Origin: Halomonas campaniensis
GTDB lineage: Bacteria > Pseudomonadota > Gammaproteobacteria > Pseudomonadales > Halomonadaceae
Assembly: GCF_002211105.1 (NCBI RefSeq)
Contig: NZ_JPUA01000012.1
Coordinates: 44,456 to 108,455 of the forward strand
DNA length: 64,000 nucleotides
Direction of reading: 5' to 3'
Shown here: piece after piece, positions 19,452 to 28,044 of the stretch
How the letters are laid out: every line of letters begins with the position of its first letter
Position numbering within the stretch: position 1 is the first letter of the stretch
The notes under the pieces: model-generated
Told to the model about the DNA's origin: nothing
Database searches by the model: none
Seen by the model: only the letters and a program-made list of their open reading frames with translations
Position numbers and translations under genes: made by a program

Positions 19452-19946
19452 TTAAGGCTCCTTGCGTTGGGAATTGTCATCTTGCGGGGTGATGTCAGCA
19501 GGCTGATGGAGTGTGACCAGCGCAGTGGTTCCTTCAAAACGTCTAAATACGACCGGTGTGCCGGCAGGTAGCTCGGTTTCACCGCTATCAAGCACCCGCA
19601 CACGGTAGAAGTCGCCGTTGACTTTAATGCCGGTGGCGTCATCAAAATCGCGGCGTAGAGTTGCGTAGCGATTACCTTTTTCCACACCTGTACCTGTTGT
19701 GCCATAAGCAACGCCGCGGGGGGAGAAGCGAGGTCGAATGACCATAATGCATATCGGCAGCAGTATCCCGGTAAAAATCCCCATGCTGAGCAGTTGCCAA
19801 GGAAGCGTTAACCCTAGCGCAGTAACGGCCGCCGTTAGCGCAGCGGCAATACCCAGCGCGAGTAGCACCATCGCGCCAGAAGTCAGCTCTGCCAGACTCA
19901 GCAACAAGGCGAGTACTAGCCAGCTATAGGCTGGGTTCCAGTCCAT
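19452..19946 (-). CDS. NfeD-like membrane protein
   Basis: The 164-residue protein has three or four membrane spans (SWLVLALLLSLAELTSGAMVLLALGIAAALTAAVTALG and LLSMGIFTGILLPICIMVI) and a C-terminal OB-fold (LRRDFDDATGIKVNGDFYRVRVLDSGETELPAGTPVVFRRFEGTTALV). This is the short NfeD/YbbK form without the ClpP-like protease. It is immediately upstream of qmcA on the same strand, the standard pairing, and its product is thought to dock on the SPFH assembly. Confidence 0.9.
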   Translation of the reverse strand: MDWNPAYSWLVLALLLSLAELTSGAMVLLALGIAAALTAAVTALGLTLPWQLLSMGIFTGILLPICIMVIRPRFSPRGVAYGTTGTGVEKGNRYATLRRDFDDATGIKVNGDFYRVRVLDSGETELPAGTPVVFRRFEGTTALVTLHQPADITPQDDNSQRKEP

Positions 19947-20119
19947 GGGCTCTCCTATTCATGGCGATGTTCACGTTTGCGCTTAAGCGTAACGCATTTA
20001 AGTAGATGGCGTTCAAGATCAGCATTAAATAAGGCCCAGCATTGCTCGTCGAGGTGCTGAGCGGCCAGGAGTGCTATCCTGCCTGCCTTTAACGATAGCG
20101 AGTATTAAAGGAGAGGGGC

Positions 20120-20836
20120 GTGTCGGGCGTTGTTTACTGGCTGGATATGGCGGGTGTCATCGTGTTCGCGCTTTCGGGTGTGATTTTGGCGTGCCGGTCA
20201 CGTATGGATCCGATAGGTATGCTGGTGCTTGCAGCCGTTACGGGCATTGGTGGAGGGACGCTGAGGGATTTAGTGCTAGGCGTAAGACCGGTTTTTTGGG
20301 TGACGGATCCAGCCTACCTGTGGGTGATCTTAGCGACCGTGGGCGTATCGTTGATGGGGTTTCACTATATCCATCGCCTGTCGCGGGGCTTTTTACCGTT
20401 TGCCGATGCGTTTGGGTTAGCACTGTTTACGGTGATTGGCACTCATAAAGCATTGCTGCTGGGTACCTCGGGCACAGTGGCGGTGTTAATGGGCATGATG
20501 ACCGGTGTGGCAGGTGGCATGATTCGTGATGTGCTGGCCCAGCGGGTGCCCATGGTGCTGCGCGAAGAGATTTATGCGACCGCTGCGATGGTGGGGGGAA
20601 TCGTCTACGTAGCGCTACATGCGCTGGCGGCGCCGTTAACGCTGACCATTGCCGCTTCACTCAGCGTCACCCTTGGGCTGCGTTTGGCGGCTATTCATTG
20701 GCGCCTGGCATTGCCGGTGTTTGCCTGGGTCACAGTACCGCCTAAAAACCATGACGAGGCGTCGGCGCCGCTCTCTACCCCGCAAAAGGCCAAAGAGCGG
20801 GTGAGGATGATTCGCCGGGAACGCAAAAAACGTTAA
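20120..20836 (+). CDS. TRIC-family (UPF0126) membrane protein
   Basis: The GTG at 20120 has AAGGAG six bases upstream and gives 238 residues. Two copies of the TRIC unit are visible, each with three spans and a glycine motif: TGIGGGTLRDLVLGVRPVFWV and GVAGGMIRDVLAQRVPMVLRE. Bacterial TRIC proteins form trimeric monovalent-cation channels, and some UPF0126 members move glycine. The C-terminus is strongly basic (KERVRMIRRERKKR), probably cytoplasmic. It is convergent with the AsmA-like gene, two bases apart. Confidence 0.88.
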   Translation: MSGVVYWLDMAGVIVFALSGVILACRSRMDPIGMLVLAAVTGIGGGTLRDLVLGVRPVFWVTDPAYLWVILATVGVSLMGFHYIHRLSRGFLPFADAFGLALFTVIGTHKALLLGTSGTVAVLMGMMTGVAGGMIRDVLAQRVPMVLREEIYATAAMVGGIVYVALHALAAPLTLTIAASLSVTLGLRLAAIHWRLALPVFAWVTVPPKNHDEASAPLSTPQKAKERVRMIRRERKKR

Positions 20837-20838
20837 GT

Positions 20839-23835
20839 CTAATTATTAAAGCCTTGGGAGCGGTTTGCTTCACGCCAGCGGTCAAACCAGCGGCGTGGTT
20901 GAATAACCCGCAAGGTTGGCTCGCTGTCGTTAAGCTCTACCCCTAACCCAAGCACGCCAAGGCGGGCATAGAGCGCGCCATTGGCACTGCGCTCGGCCAG
21001 CGTGACATCCGAAAGGAGCAACAGTGGGCCGCCGGTGAGTGTTAAGTCACTCAGGCTAATTTGCTCGCCGCTGATCGCTAGTTGTGCCGTGCCCTCGATA
21101 TCGTGAACATTCAACAGTCGTCCTAGCCAGTCGCTGTCCCTTGCCCGGGCGAGGAATAGCCTGGCGAGTAAGCCAGTATCGCGCATCTCAAGTCGGAGCT
21201 GGCTAGCGAGGCGAATAGGGTCTTCCCACACTAACTGCGCATCCAACATGGAAAGCGTTACCCACCAACCGGCATCTGCGGAGCCGTTGTCACTCTGGCG
21301 GCTTACATTTTCCAAGTGTAGGAAGGAGTCGTTGGCGGTAAAGCGGCGTGTTTCCAGGTCTCCCTCGGTTAGCGCTAGATAAAGGTGCAAGTCGCCGCGT
21401 AGCCGCTGATCCAGCAACGCTAACTCTGCGCCAAAAGCGCGTAGGGTGATTTCGCCCTGGGCGTTTAAGCCTTCCAGCAGCCACTCGCTCTCCAGGCTGG
21501 CTTGCCCGTCCAGCAACCTGATACCCGCGTTTTCGGGCAGGTAGCGGTTGTAGCGGGTGAAGTCGGGCACTTCGGTAATTGGCAGCGCGATGCGGGTGGT
21601 GAAGTGCTCCGGCTGGGGAGATTCAAGCACGTCGCTAAAGTGCTCAGTTTGCGTGGTGAGGGCAAAGTGGCGACCCTCCAGGTGGGGGCTGTTGTCGTCT
21701 TGGCGTCTTAACGCGAAGCGGGGGATGCCCAGTGAGAGCTGGGCTTGCTCGGCGCTATCCAATTGGGCGGTGAGTTCACCGCGCCCGGTGGCGAGATAAT
21801 CTAAAAACGAAACCTCTAGCTGGTCGGCGTTAACCCTCAACCGGGTAGGGGCCAGCAAGCGGTTATCGCGAAAGGCTCCCTGGGCGAAGAGCTGGCCTTC
21901 GCCCGCAATCGTCAAACCATGCGCATCAGGCAGGAAAGCATTCAAAAAGCCCAGTTGTTGTACGCTTCCTTCCAGCGAAAACTGCCCGCTCGGTGCGTTA
22001 CCACGACGTTGAAAACGGCCGTCGGTTAATACCAGTAGACTCGCTAGGCGCTCGCCTGGTTGATCAGCGTCGGCTACTTGCCAATTCAATCGGGTGCCGC
22101 TGATATTCAAGGTTGAGCCATCCATTGCCGCCTGCCGAATAGGCAGAAAAAGCTGCATATCACTGGTTAGCGTGCCGACTTGCTCTTCGCTCTGCCAGCG
22201 AGTAGTAAGCCGCTCTCCGGCTACATTCACCTCACCGCTGAGCTGCTCGGCGGTGATATCGAGTCGGCCATGGCTCGCGGCTTGCCCGCTAAGCAGTTGC
22301 AGCGGTGCCGGGTCGGGTAAAAGGGCGCCTAGGTAGGTTTGTAACACATTAATATTTGGCAGGCGTGCGGATTGCCAACGCAGCGTTGCCGATGCCTCTT
22401 CACGCACTTTTTGCGGGTCAATGGGACTGGTGGCGACGATGTTGATGTCGGCTTCGTCAAGCAGCAACCGCTCTTGGTGGTGCAGCGTGGCATCGGCAAA
22501 GCTAAGCGTTGCCTCTATGATCTCCTGCGGCGTCAGTTGGGCGTTAAGTGAGCCGCTGCCGTGGGCGATGAAGCCAAGTGTATCGGCGGCCAGTTCTGGC
22601 GCTTGAATCGTCAACTTGGCATCATGGGGGCGTGAGTCGCGAATGCTGGCATGGGCCTGAATTTGACCATGACCGGAAAGGTGGATGTTACCTTCATTGT
22701 TAACTGGGCTAACGGGAGACTCCGTGCCAGACGCTTCGTTATCAAGAGCGAGGAAGCGATCAAGCATATTCAAGCGCGTGATATCGCCCTTTAACGCAAC
22801 TGTCGCTGTCGTGGGTAGTGCAAGCTGATCCAAGCGCTGATTGGGAATTTGGGACGCTAAATGAAGGTCGGCATTCTCGGCGTAAGGATGAGTGTCAGCA
22901 AGCGTTACATCGTTGAGCTGGGTCGAAAAATGTAGTTGATCACTCTCAACGGCCAAACGAACCTGGCCTTGGCCGGTGGCTGTGTGGCGTGGCGGTGGAT
23001 CGTCGGCAATTAGCCAGTTTGGTGTGTCAGTGGGTGCACGTAAACGCTGCTCATCGACGGCTAAACGCAGCAAGGGGGCGTTCAGAGTAACGTCGCTACC
23101 GGCTTGTAACTTGCCAGCGATGAGCTCTAGTGTTCCCGTCAGTGCCCCGCGGCCCTCCAGGGTTAACCAGGGGAGGGCGTCCAGGTAGGGCATAAAGACA
23201 TCCCAGGCATCCGCCTGGGCTTCCAACTGCAGCTGTGCGGAGAGCGCTGCCAGCAGGTTGGGGGTCAGCTCGCCGCTGCGTGTGTTGACAGGGGTTATCG
23301 TTTTGAGCGTCGCCTCAGCGTTAAGATTGAAAGCGCTTACCAGGGTCGCTTGATCACTTAGGCGAACTAAACGACCATTAGTAATGGCGAGGGAGACGTT
23401 AGGGATCGCGAGAGTGTCACGGCTAAGCGTGGTCTCCGCCACCTTCAACTGGCCGTCAGCTTCAAGCGCAATGTCACCAACAGTCAGGCGGCGAATACCC
23501 TTTGCATCGAGTGCCTCGATATGCAGCTCGCCGCGCAATAGGGCCAGTAGTGAGAGCGAAAGAGTGGCGCGTTCGGCCTCAATCGAGATGGGCAGTGCTT
23601 CATCTTCACGAGCCAGATAGAGCCCCTCGACTTCCCAGCGGCCAGGGTGTCGGCTAGCGCCCTGCTCCCAGCGGATATCGATGCCCTCAAACTGTGAAAT
23701 GCGCGCTGGCAACCACTGGCTATTAAGCAGCCAATAGCTGCCTGCCACCCAAATAAGGATGATAAACAGTAGGCCAATCAATACCCTCAGCAGCAGGCGA
23801 GGTAGGCGATTTTTACGAGTGTTCGCGTCTGGCAT
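20839..23835 (-). CDS. Large AsmA/TamB-like protein, possibly YdbH-type
   Basis: The 998-residue protein has one N-terminal membrane anchor (LLLRVLIGLLFIILIWVAGSYWLL) and then a long beta-strand-rich periplasmic part with recurring short strands, for example GELHIEALDAKGIRRLTVGD, LSGHGQIQAHASIRD and SGQFSLEGSVQQLGFLNAFLPDAHGLTIAGEG. This architecture fits the repeating beta-groove group (AsmA, YhdP, TamB, YdbH), which spans the periplasm and helps move phospholipids to the outer membrane. The exact subfamily is uncertain. It stands alone between convergent and divergent neighbours. Confidence 0.65.
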   Translation of the reverse strand: MPDANTRKNRLPRLLLRVLIGLLFIILIWVAGSYWLLNSQWLPARISQFEGIDIRWEQGASRHPGRWEVEGLYLAREDEALPISIEAERATLSLSLLALLRGELHIEALDAKGIRRLTVGDIALEADGQLKVAETTLSRDTLAIPNVSLAITNGRLVRLSDQATLVSAFNLNAEATLKTITPVNTRSGELTPNLLAALSAQLQLEAQADAWDVFMPYLDALPWLTLEGRGALTGTLELIAGKLQAGSDVTLNAPLLRLAVDEQRLRAPTDTPNWLIADDPPPRHTATGQGQVRLAVESDQLHFSTQLNDVTLADTHPYAENADLHLASQIPNQRLDQLALPTTATVALKGDITRLNMLDRFLALDNEASGTESPVSPVNNEGNIHLSGHGQIQAHASIRDSRPHDAKLTIQAPELAADTLGFIAHGSGSLNAQLTPQEIIEATLSFADATLHHQERLLLDEADINIVATSPIDPQKVREEASATLRWQSARLPNINVLQTYLGALLPDPAPLQLLSGQAASHGRLDITAEQLSGEVNVAGERLTTRWQSEEQVGTLTSDMQLFLPIRQAAMDGSTLNISGTRLNWQVADADQPGERLASLLVLTDGRFQRRGNAPSGQFSLEGSVQQLGFLNAFLPDAHGLTIAGEGQLFAQGAFRDNRLLAPTRLRVNADQLEVSFLDYLATGRGELTAQLDSAEQAQLSLGIPRFALRRQDDNSPHLEGRHFALTTQTEHFSDVLESPQPEHFTTRIALPITEVPDFTRYNRYLPENAGIRLLDGQASLESEWLLEGLNAQGEITLRAFGAELALLDQRLRGDLHLYLALTEGDLETRRFTANDSFLHLENVSRQSDNGSADAGWWVTLSMLDAQLVWEDPIRLASQLRLEMRDTGLLARLFLARARDSDWLGRLLNVHDIEGTAQLAISGEQISLSDLTLTGGPLLLLSDVTLAERSANGALYARLGVLGLGVELNDSEPTLRVIQPRRWFDRWREANRSQGFNN

Positions 23836-23944
23836 AGTGGCTTCCCTAGCAGATAACTCCTGTTGGGGCGTGTTTTATGGCATTATGCGCGGCGTTGGGC
23901 AGTGATGGGTTTTCGATTTCAACGCTAGGCAGGCAACAAACGCC

Positions 23945-24652
23945 ATGTTCAAGGATTTTTACACGCAGCGCGGAGAGTATGTAGTAATCTCTGCAGAGCA
24001 GGCCAGTCGCTTTGCTAAAGGCGTGGCTGGTGACTACAACCCTATTCATAACCCGGATGCACGCCGCTTTTGTGTGCCCGGTGACTTGCTGTTTGCGCTG
24101 GTACTCGCAACGTTTGGGCTATCACGGCAAATGGAGTTTCGCTTCACCAATATGGTGGGAGCCGATACGCCGCTTAAGTTTAGCGAAGCAGACGATGGCA
24201 CGCTGCACGTCTGCGATGATAGCGGTAAGTGCTACCTGCAGGTGGTGCGCAGCGGCGAAATTACCCGCGATACGGCAGCGGTGGAAGCATTCGCACGCTG
24301 TTACGTGGCATTCTCTGGCAAAAATTTCCCCCACTATCTCAAACCTTTGATGGAGCAACATGGGGTGATGTTTAACCCTAAACGTCCTTTGGTTATCTAC
24401 GACAGCATGGGGTTTTCGCTCGAACGATTGGATGGCTTTTCACCCGGTTTGACGTTGAACCACTCCTCGTTAGAGGTGTATGGCAAGCGCGCCGATGCAC
24501 TGCTGGATTTCTCGATTGAGTCTGCGGGTGAAGCGGTTGGCGTTGGTTCCAAAAAACTCGTGGTGAGCGGTCTTTGTGATTATGACGCCGATGAAATGGC
24601 CGCTATTGTAGAGGAGTTTTATCGTCTCAAGGCCGCCTATGAGACGGCCTAG
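23945..24652 (+). CDS. DUF3581 family protein
   Basis: The 235-residue protein has the DUF3581 features: FYTQRGEYVVISAEQASRFAKGVAGDYNPIHNPDARRFCVPGDLLFALVLATFG near the start, and later SGKNFPHYLKPLMEQHGVMFNPKRPLVIYDSMGFSLERL. The DYNPIHxxxxRR pattern is like the acyl-binding motif of MaoC/hot-dog dehydratases, so a thioester-related activity is possible but unproven. Found mainly in gammaproteobacteria. It ends 17 bases before the convergent transglutaminase gene. Confidence 0.85.
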   Translation: MFKDFYTQRGEYVVISAEQASRFAKGVAGDYNPIHNPDARRFCVPGDLLFALVLATFGLSRQMEFRFTNMVGADTPLKFSEADDGTLHVCDDSGKCYLQVVRSGEITRDTAAVEAFARCYVAFSGKNFPHYLKPLMEQHGVMFNPKRPLVIYDSMGFSLERLDGFSPGLTLNHSSLEVYGKRADALLDFSIESAGEAVGVGSKKLVVSGLCDYDADEMAAIVEEFYRLKAAYETA

Positions 24653-24669
24653 TGGTCAGTGGGCAGGTA

Positions 24670-25536
24670 TCAACCCGCCAATGGCATCACATCCACCTCA
24701 ACCTCCAGACGATGTTCACCGCCGCCGTTCATAACGCCTTTGAGCGGGGCGACATCGGCATAGTCCCGACCCCAAGCCAGCACCGGATGCTGCTCACCTG
24801 CCACGGTACCGTTGGTGGGGTCGAGGGCCAGCCAGCCCCATTCGGGAATCCAGGTCGCCAGCCACGCATGGGATGCATCTGCGCCTATTAGGCGTGGCTG
24901 CCCAGGCGGCGGCTGCGTTTCCAGGTAGCCGCTGACATAGCGGGCGGCGAGGCCTACCGAACGTAGCGCACCAATGGCTAAGTGGGCGAAGTCCTGACAC
25001 ACACCGCGCCGGTTGGCGAGCACCTCGCTTAGCGGCGTCGCTAGTGTGGTAAAGCTTGGGTCATACTCAAAAGTTTGATGAATAAGCGCATTAAGCGCGA
25101 GCGCTGCCTCCACTATTGGCCTGCCTGGGGTGAAGCAGCTATGAGCAAAGGTCGCTAATTCATCGTTACGGCGAATAAACGGGGAGTCGAGGCGGTAGAG
25201 CTGAAGGTCAAAGCTATTGGTCTGGCTAAGCTGCTGAGCAACGTTTTCCCACGCTGAGGAAGCATGCGGCAACGCTGATAAGGGTTGCGTGCTTAGTGGC
25301 GTTATCACCGTGACATCCAGCGTTTTATGAACCTCCTCCATGGCGAAATAGAGCACCCGATTGCCAAATACGTCCCGACGCTCCATCTGCACCTGTGGCG
25401 CGGGGCTGATCTTCAGTTCTGAGGCGCCACACTGCTGATGTGGCGTTTTGCGGGGTAGCATCCGCGCTTCGCTATGGCACAGGGTCACGGGGGCGCTGTA
25501 GTGGTAACGGGTGGTATGGCGCAACGTGTAGTTCAT
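24670..25536 (-). CDS. Transglutaminase-like cysteine protein of the ATP-grasp/alpha-E cluster
   Basis: The 288-residue protein starts with the bacterial transglutaminase N-terminal beta domain (MNYTLRHTTRYHYSAPVTLCHSEARMLPRKTP) and has the complete core triad: Cys in RRGVCQDFAHLAIGALRSVGLAARYVSGY, His in DASHAWLATWIP, and Asp in LALDPTNG. Proteins of this type (COG1305) act as cysteine proteases or amide-bond transferases. Its ATG overlaps the stop of the fused ATP-grasp/alpha-E gene (ATGA), so the two are coupled. It is the last gene of the leftward part of the cluster. Confidence 0.92.
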   Translation of the reverse strand: MNYTLRHTTRYHYSAPVTLCHSEARMLPRKTPHQQCGASELKISPAPQVQMERRDVFGNRVLYFAMEEVHKTLDVTVITPLSTQPLSALPHASSAWENVAQQLSQTNSFDLQLYRLDSPFIRRNDELATFAHSCFTPGRPIVEAALALNALIHQTFEYDPSFTTLATPLSEVLANRRGVCQDFAHLAIGALRSVGLAARYVSGYLETQPPPGQPRLIGADASHAWLATWIPEWGWLALDPTNGTVAGEQHPVLAWGRDYADVAPLKGVMNGGGEHRLEVEVDVMPLAG

Positions 25537-27962
25537 ACATCGGGCTCCATACTGACTAACTGGCGCGGCCGCTCCACGTGGCTGAAATGACTCTGGCTGA
25601 TGGCTTCAGAAAGCGCACTTAAGGGCTCAATCAGGGCATCCAGCAGTTGTGCCAAGGCATCTTGTGCCTCTGACGTATCGGCCAAGTGGCTTAAGCGATC
25701 AATGTCGGCCAGGTGCAGCGCCGCATTGGCTTGTATCAGCAGCCGCCGTTCAGCGTTACGGTAGGGGGATGAACTGCCGGGCAGGCGATCCATCTGCCGC
25801 TCAATGCGCTTGAGCATATAGCCCACCGAGCGGGGATTGGTTTCATCGAACAGCAGTAAGTCGAGAATCGCCGTAGGGTGAAGCTCGCTGCGGTAGCGGC
25901 GGCGATAGGCGGTAAAGTTATCGGTGGTGGCGAGCACGACTTCCCACAGCGCCAACCCCGGCGAGTGTGGTGCATTGAGGGTAAGCTTGAGCAGCGACAG
26001 CAGTCCCAGCACGCGATCCAGAAAGCGGCCAATATCCATAAACCGCCAGCCGTAGTGGTGGGGCATGGTTTCGTTACACAGCCCGAAGAAGGCGGCTAAC
26101 TGAGCAGACAGCCCTTCACAGGCGCGCCGCGCCGCGCTGGCCCCTAAGCTGGGGTTAAAGGTGGCCATGCGCTGGCGCAGTTGATGCACCACCCGCCAGG
26201 AGTCATCGCCCAAGTGGTCGCGCACGCTGCGGGCGTTGCGCATTAACTGTGCAAACAGCGGCTGCAATGCCTGGGGATCCACATTATCAAATTGAGCCAG
26301 CAGCGCGGCACGCTTTAGCTCAAAGCCCATCAACGGTGCCTGTAGCCGCTGTTCATCCTCTTCGTTTAGCGTGGTGATATCCAGTGCCAGCAGGAGTTCA
26401 TCAAGCAGTTGATCGGCGATCTCATCCTGGTCGTACTCCATCAGCCTGAGCAACGCTTCACGTAGCAGTCGCGCACGGGTGTCTAACCGTTCGCCGTAAC
26501 GGCCGAGCCAGAATAGGCTTTCGGCTACTCGGCTGGGTAGGTCGGTGCCGTCACGGGTGGCCACCACCGGGCCTCTGGCCTGGCGAAGTTGGCTAACATG
26601 GGGCTGGGGAGAGGCCGCCGTCACCCACACATCCTTCACGACAGTGCTGCTTAACGATGGCGAGCCAGGTTCGCCGACCCAGGCTAAACCGCCGGGCATT
26701 ACCTGGTATTCGCTGACTGGACGGCTTTTGGCAGTGGCGCTGTTTTTAGCCGTCGCGCTGCCCGGTGTACGTGTCACAAAACAGCGTAGGTTGAGCCTGG
26801 TGGGTTCCAGGCGCTGTAGGTGGCGATCAAAAACTGGCGCAGTGGCCGGCTGAGTCGTGGCATCAGCGCTGGGCAGCAGCAGGGGCTCACCAAGCAGGTG
26901 TTCGCACAGCATCGGTAAGTAGTCTGCCAACACCGGCGCTTCCAGAATGCCTACCCCCAAGGCGTTGGATAGCGCCACGCCGCCGGCGCGCATGGCTTGG
27001 AGTAGCCCGGGGACGCCCAACTGGGAATCACCCCGCAGCTCTAACGGATCACAGTAAGCGTCGTCGCAGTGGCGCAGTATCACATCCACCGGCTGCAACC
27101 CCCCCAGGGTGCGCAGCCATACCTGGGCATCGCGCACTACCAAATCCTGCCCCTCTACCAAGGCAATATTGAGGTAGTTGGCCAAATAGGCGTGCTCAAA
27201 ATAGCGTGGGCTACCCGGCCCTGGGGTTAATAGAATAAGCGTCGGGTTATCGCGGTGTTGGTAGGCCATCGCAATGAGTGTGCGATGGTGCAGATCAAGA
27301 AACCCCGCAAGCCGCTTTAAGGGCGCATTGCGATACATATCCGGCAGCGCGCGGGCCATCAGTATGCGGTTTTCAAGCGCAAACCCAGTACCTGACGGGG
27401 CCTGAAGGCGGTCTGCTATCACCCGCCACTGGCCCTGGGTATCCTGAATCACATCCACCCCGTGGGACGTGATCGGCGCGCGATCAGTGGGCAGGGAGCG
27501 GTGGCAGGGGAGTAAAAAGTGTGGAGAGGCAAGCAACGCCTGGCTTGGTAAGAGCCCCGTCTCAAAGAGCGTTTTGGGGCCATAAATATCGTCATACAGA
27601 GCGCTGAGCAGACGACTGCGCTGGATGAGCCCCGCTTCCAACGCATGCCATTGTGGTTCATCAATCACCCAAGGGAGCGGGTCAAGCCGCCATGAACGCC
27701 CCTGGGTTTCATCGTGCATATTAAAAATAACGCCGTTTTCAGCCAACAGACGCTGTATTTCCTCATGCTGTTGCAAGCGCCCCGTGGAGCCCATGCCTTC
27801 CAGAGAGTCCAATAAACTCTGCCAACCGGGGCGTAACTGCCCCTGGCCATCGAGCATGGCGTCAAACGTGCCGGGCTGTCCCTTGCCTAGCTGGTGTAAG
27901 TAATCCTCAACGAGCCCGTGAGCCACGGGCGCGAGAAGTGAGGTAGAGACAGGGGCCGTCAT
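25533..27962 (-). CDS. Fused circularly permuted ATP-grasp/alpha-E protein with degenerate ATP-grasp half
   Basis: The 809-residue protein joins a COG2308-type ATP-grasp region (about 1-455) to an alpha-E helical domain (about 475-800, from DLPSRVAESLFWLGRYGERLD). The ATP-grasp half keeps ENGVIFN, SGTGFALENRILMAR, LTPGPGSPRYFEHAYLANYL and YQVMPGGLAWVG. However, the segment with the nucleotide-binding VVKP block is absent: about 27 residues join LLLPSAD to LNLRCFV where the intact paralogue at 31761 has about 85, and the GGGSKDTW motif is SLSSTVVKDVW. A duplicated SATAKN/SATAKS linker lies near residue 405. It may be a scaffold or pseudo-enzyme partner. It lies 82 bases after the DUF2126 gene. 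Confidence 0.88.
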   Translation of the reverse strand: MTAPVSTSLLAPVAHGLVEDYLHQLGKGQPGTFDAMLDGQGQLRPGWQSLLDSLEGMGSTGRLQQHEEIQRLLAENGVIFNMHDETQGRSWRLDPLPWVIDEPQWHALEAGLIQRSRLLSALYDDIYGPKTLFETGLLPSQALLASPHFLLPCHRSLPTDRAPITSHGVDVIQDTQGQWRVIADRLQAPSGTGFALENRILMARALPDMYRNAPLKRLAGFLDLHHRTLIAMAYQHRDNPTLILLTPGPGSPRYFEHAYLANYLNIALVEGQDLVVRDAQVWLRTLGGLQPVDVILRHCDDAYCDPLELRGDSQLGVPGLLQAMRAGGVALSNALGVGILEAPVLADYLPMLCEHLLGEPLLLPSADATTQPATAPVFDRHLQRLEPTRLNLRCFVTRTPGSATAKNSATAKSRPVSEYQVMPGGLAWVGEPGSPSLSSTVVKDVWVTAASPQPHVSQLRQARGPVVATRDGTDLPSRVAESLFWLGRYGERLDTRARLLREALLRLMEYDQDEIADQLLDELLLALDITTLNEEDEQRLQAPLMGFELKRAALLAQFDNVDPQALQPLFAQLMRNARSVRDHLGDDSWRVVHQLRQRMATFNPSLGASAARRACEGLSAQLAAFFGLCNETMPHHYGWRFMDIGRFLDRVLGLLSLLKLTLNAPHSPGLALWEVVLATTDNFTAYRRRYRSELHPTAILDLLLFDETNPRSVGYMLKRIERQMDRLPGSSSPYRNAERRLLIQANAALHLADIDRLSHLADTSEAQDALAQLLDALIEPLSALSEAISQSHFSHVERPRQLVSMEPDV

Positions 27963-28044
27963 TATCCTTGTAATCCTGATGGGTAAGGGGCGGATTATCC
28001 TGTACCGGGCGTTAAGAGAAAAGCCTTAGCTTTGTTAAAAAACT

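Noticed and set aside
20071..20448. Alternative 125-residue frame overlapping the TRIC gene
   Set aside because: The TRIC frame has the ribosome site AAGGAG and a two-repeat membrane pattern; the other frame has neither.
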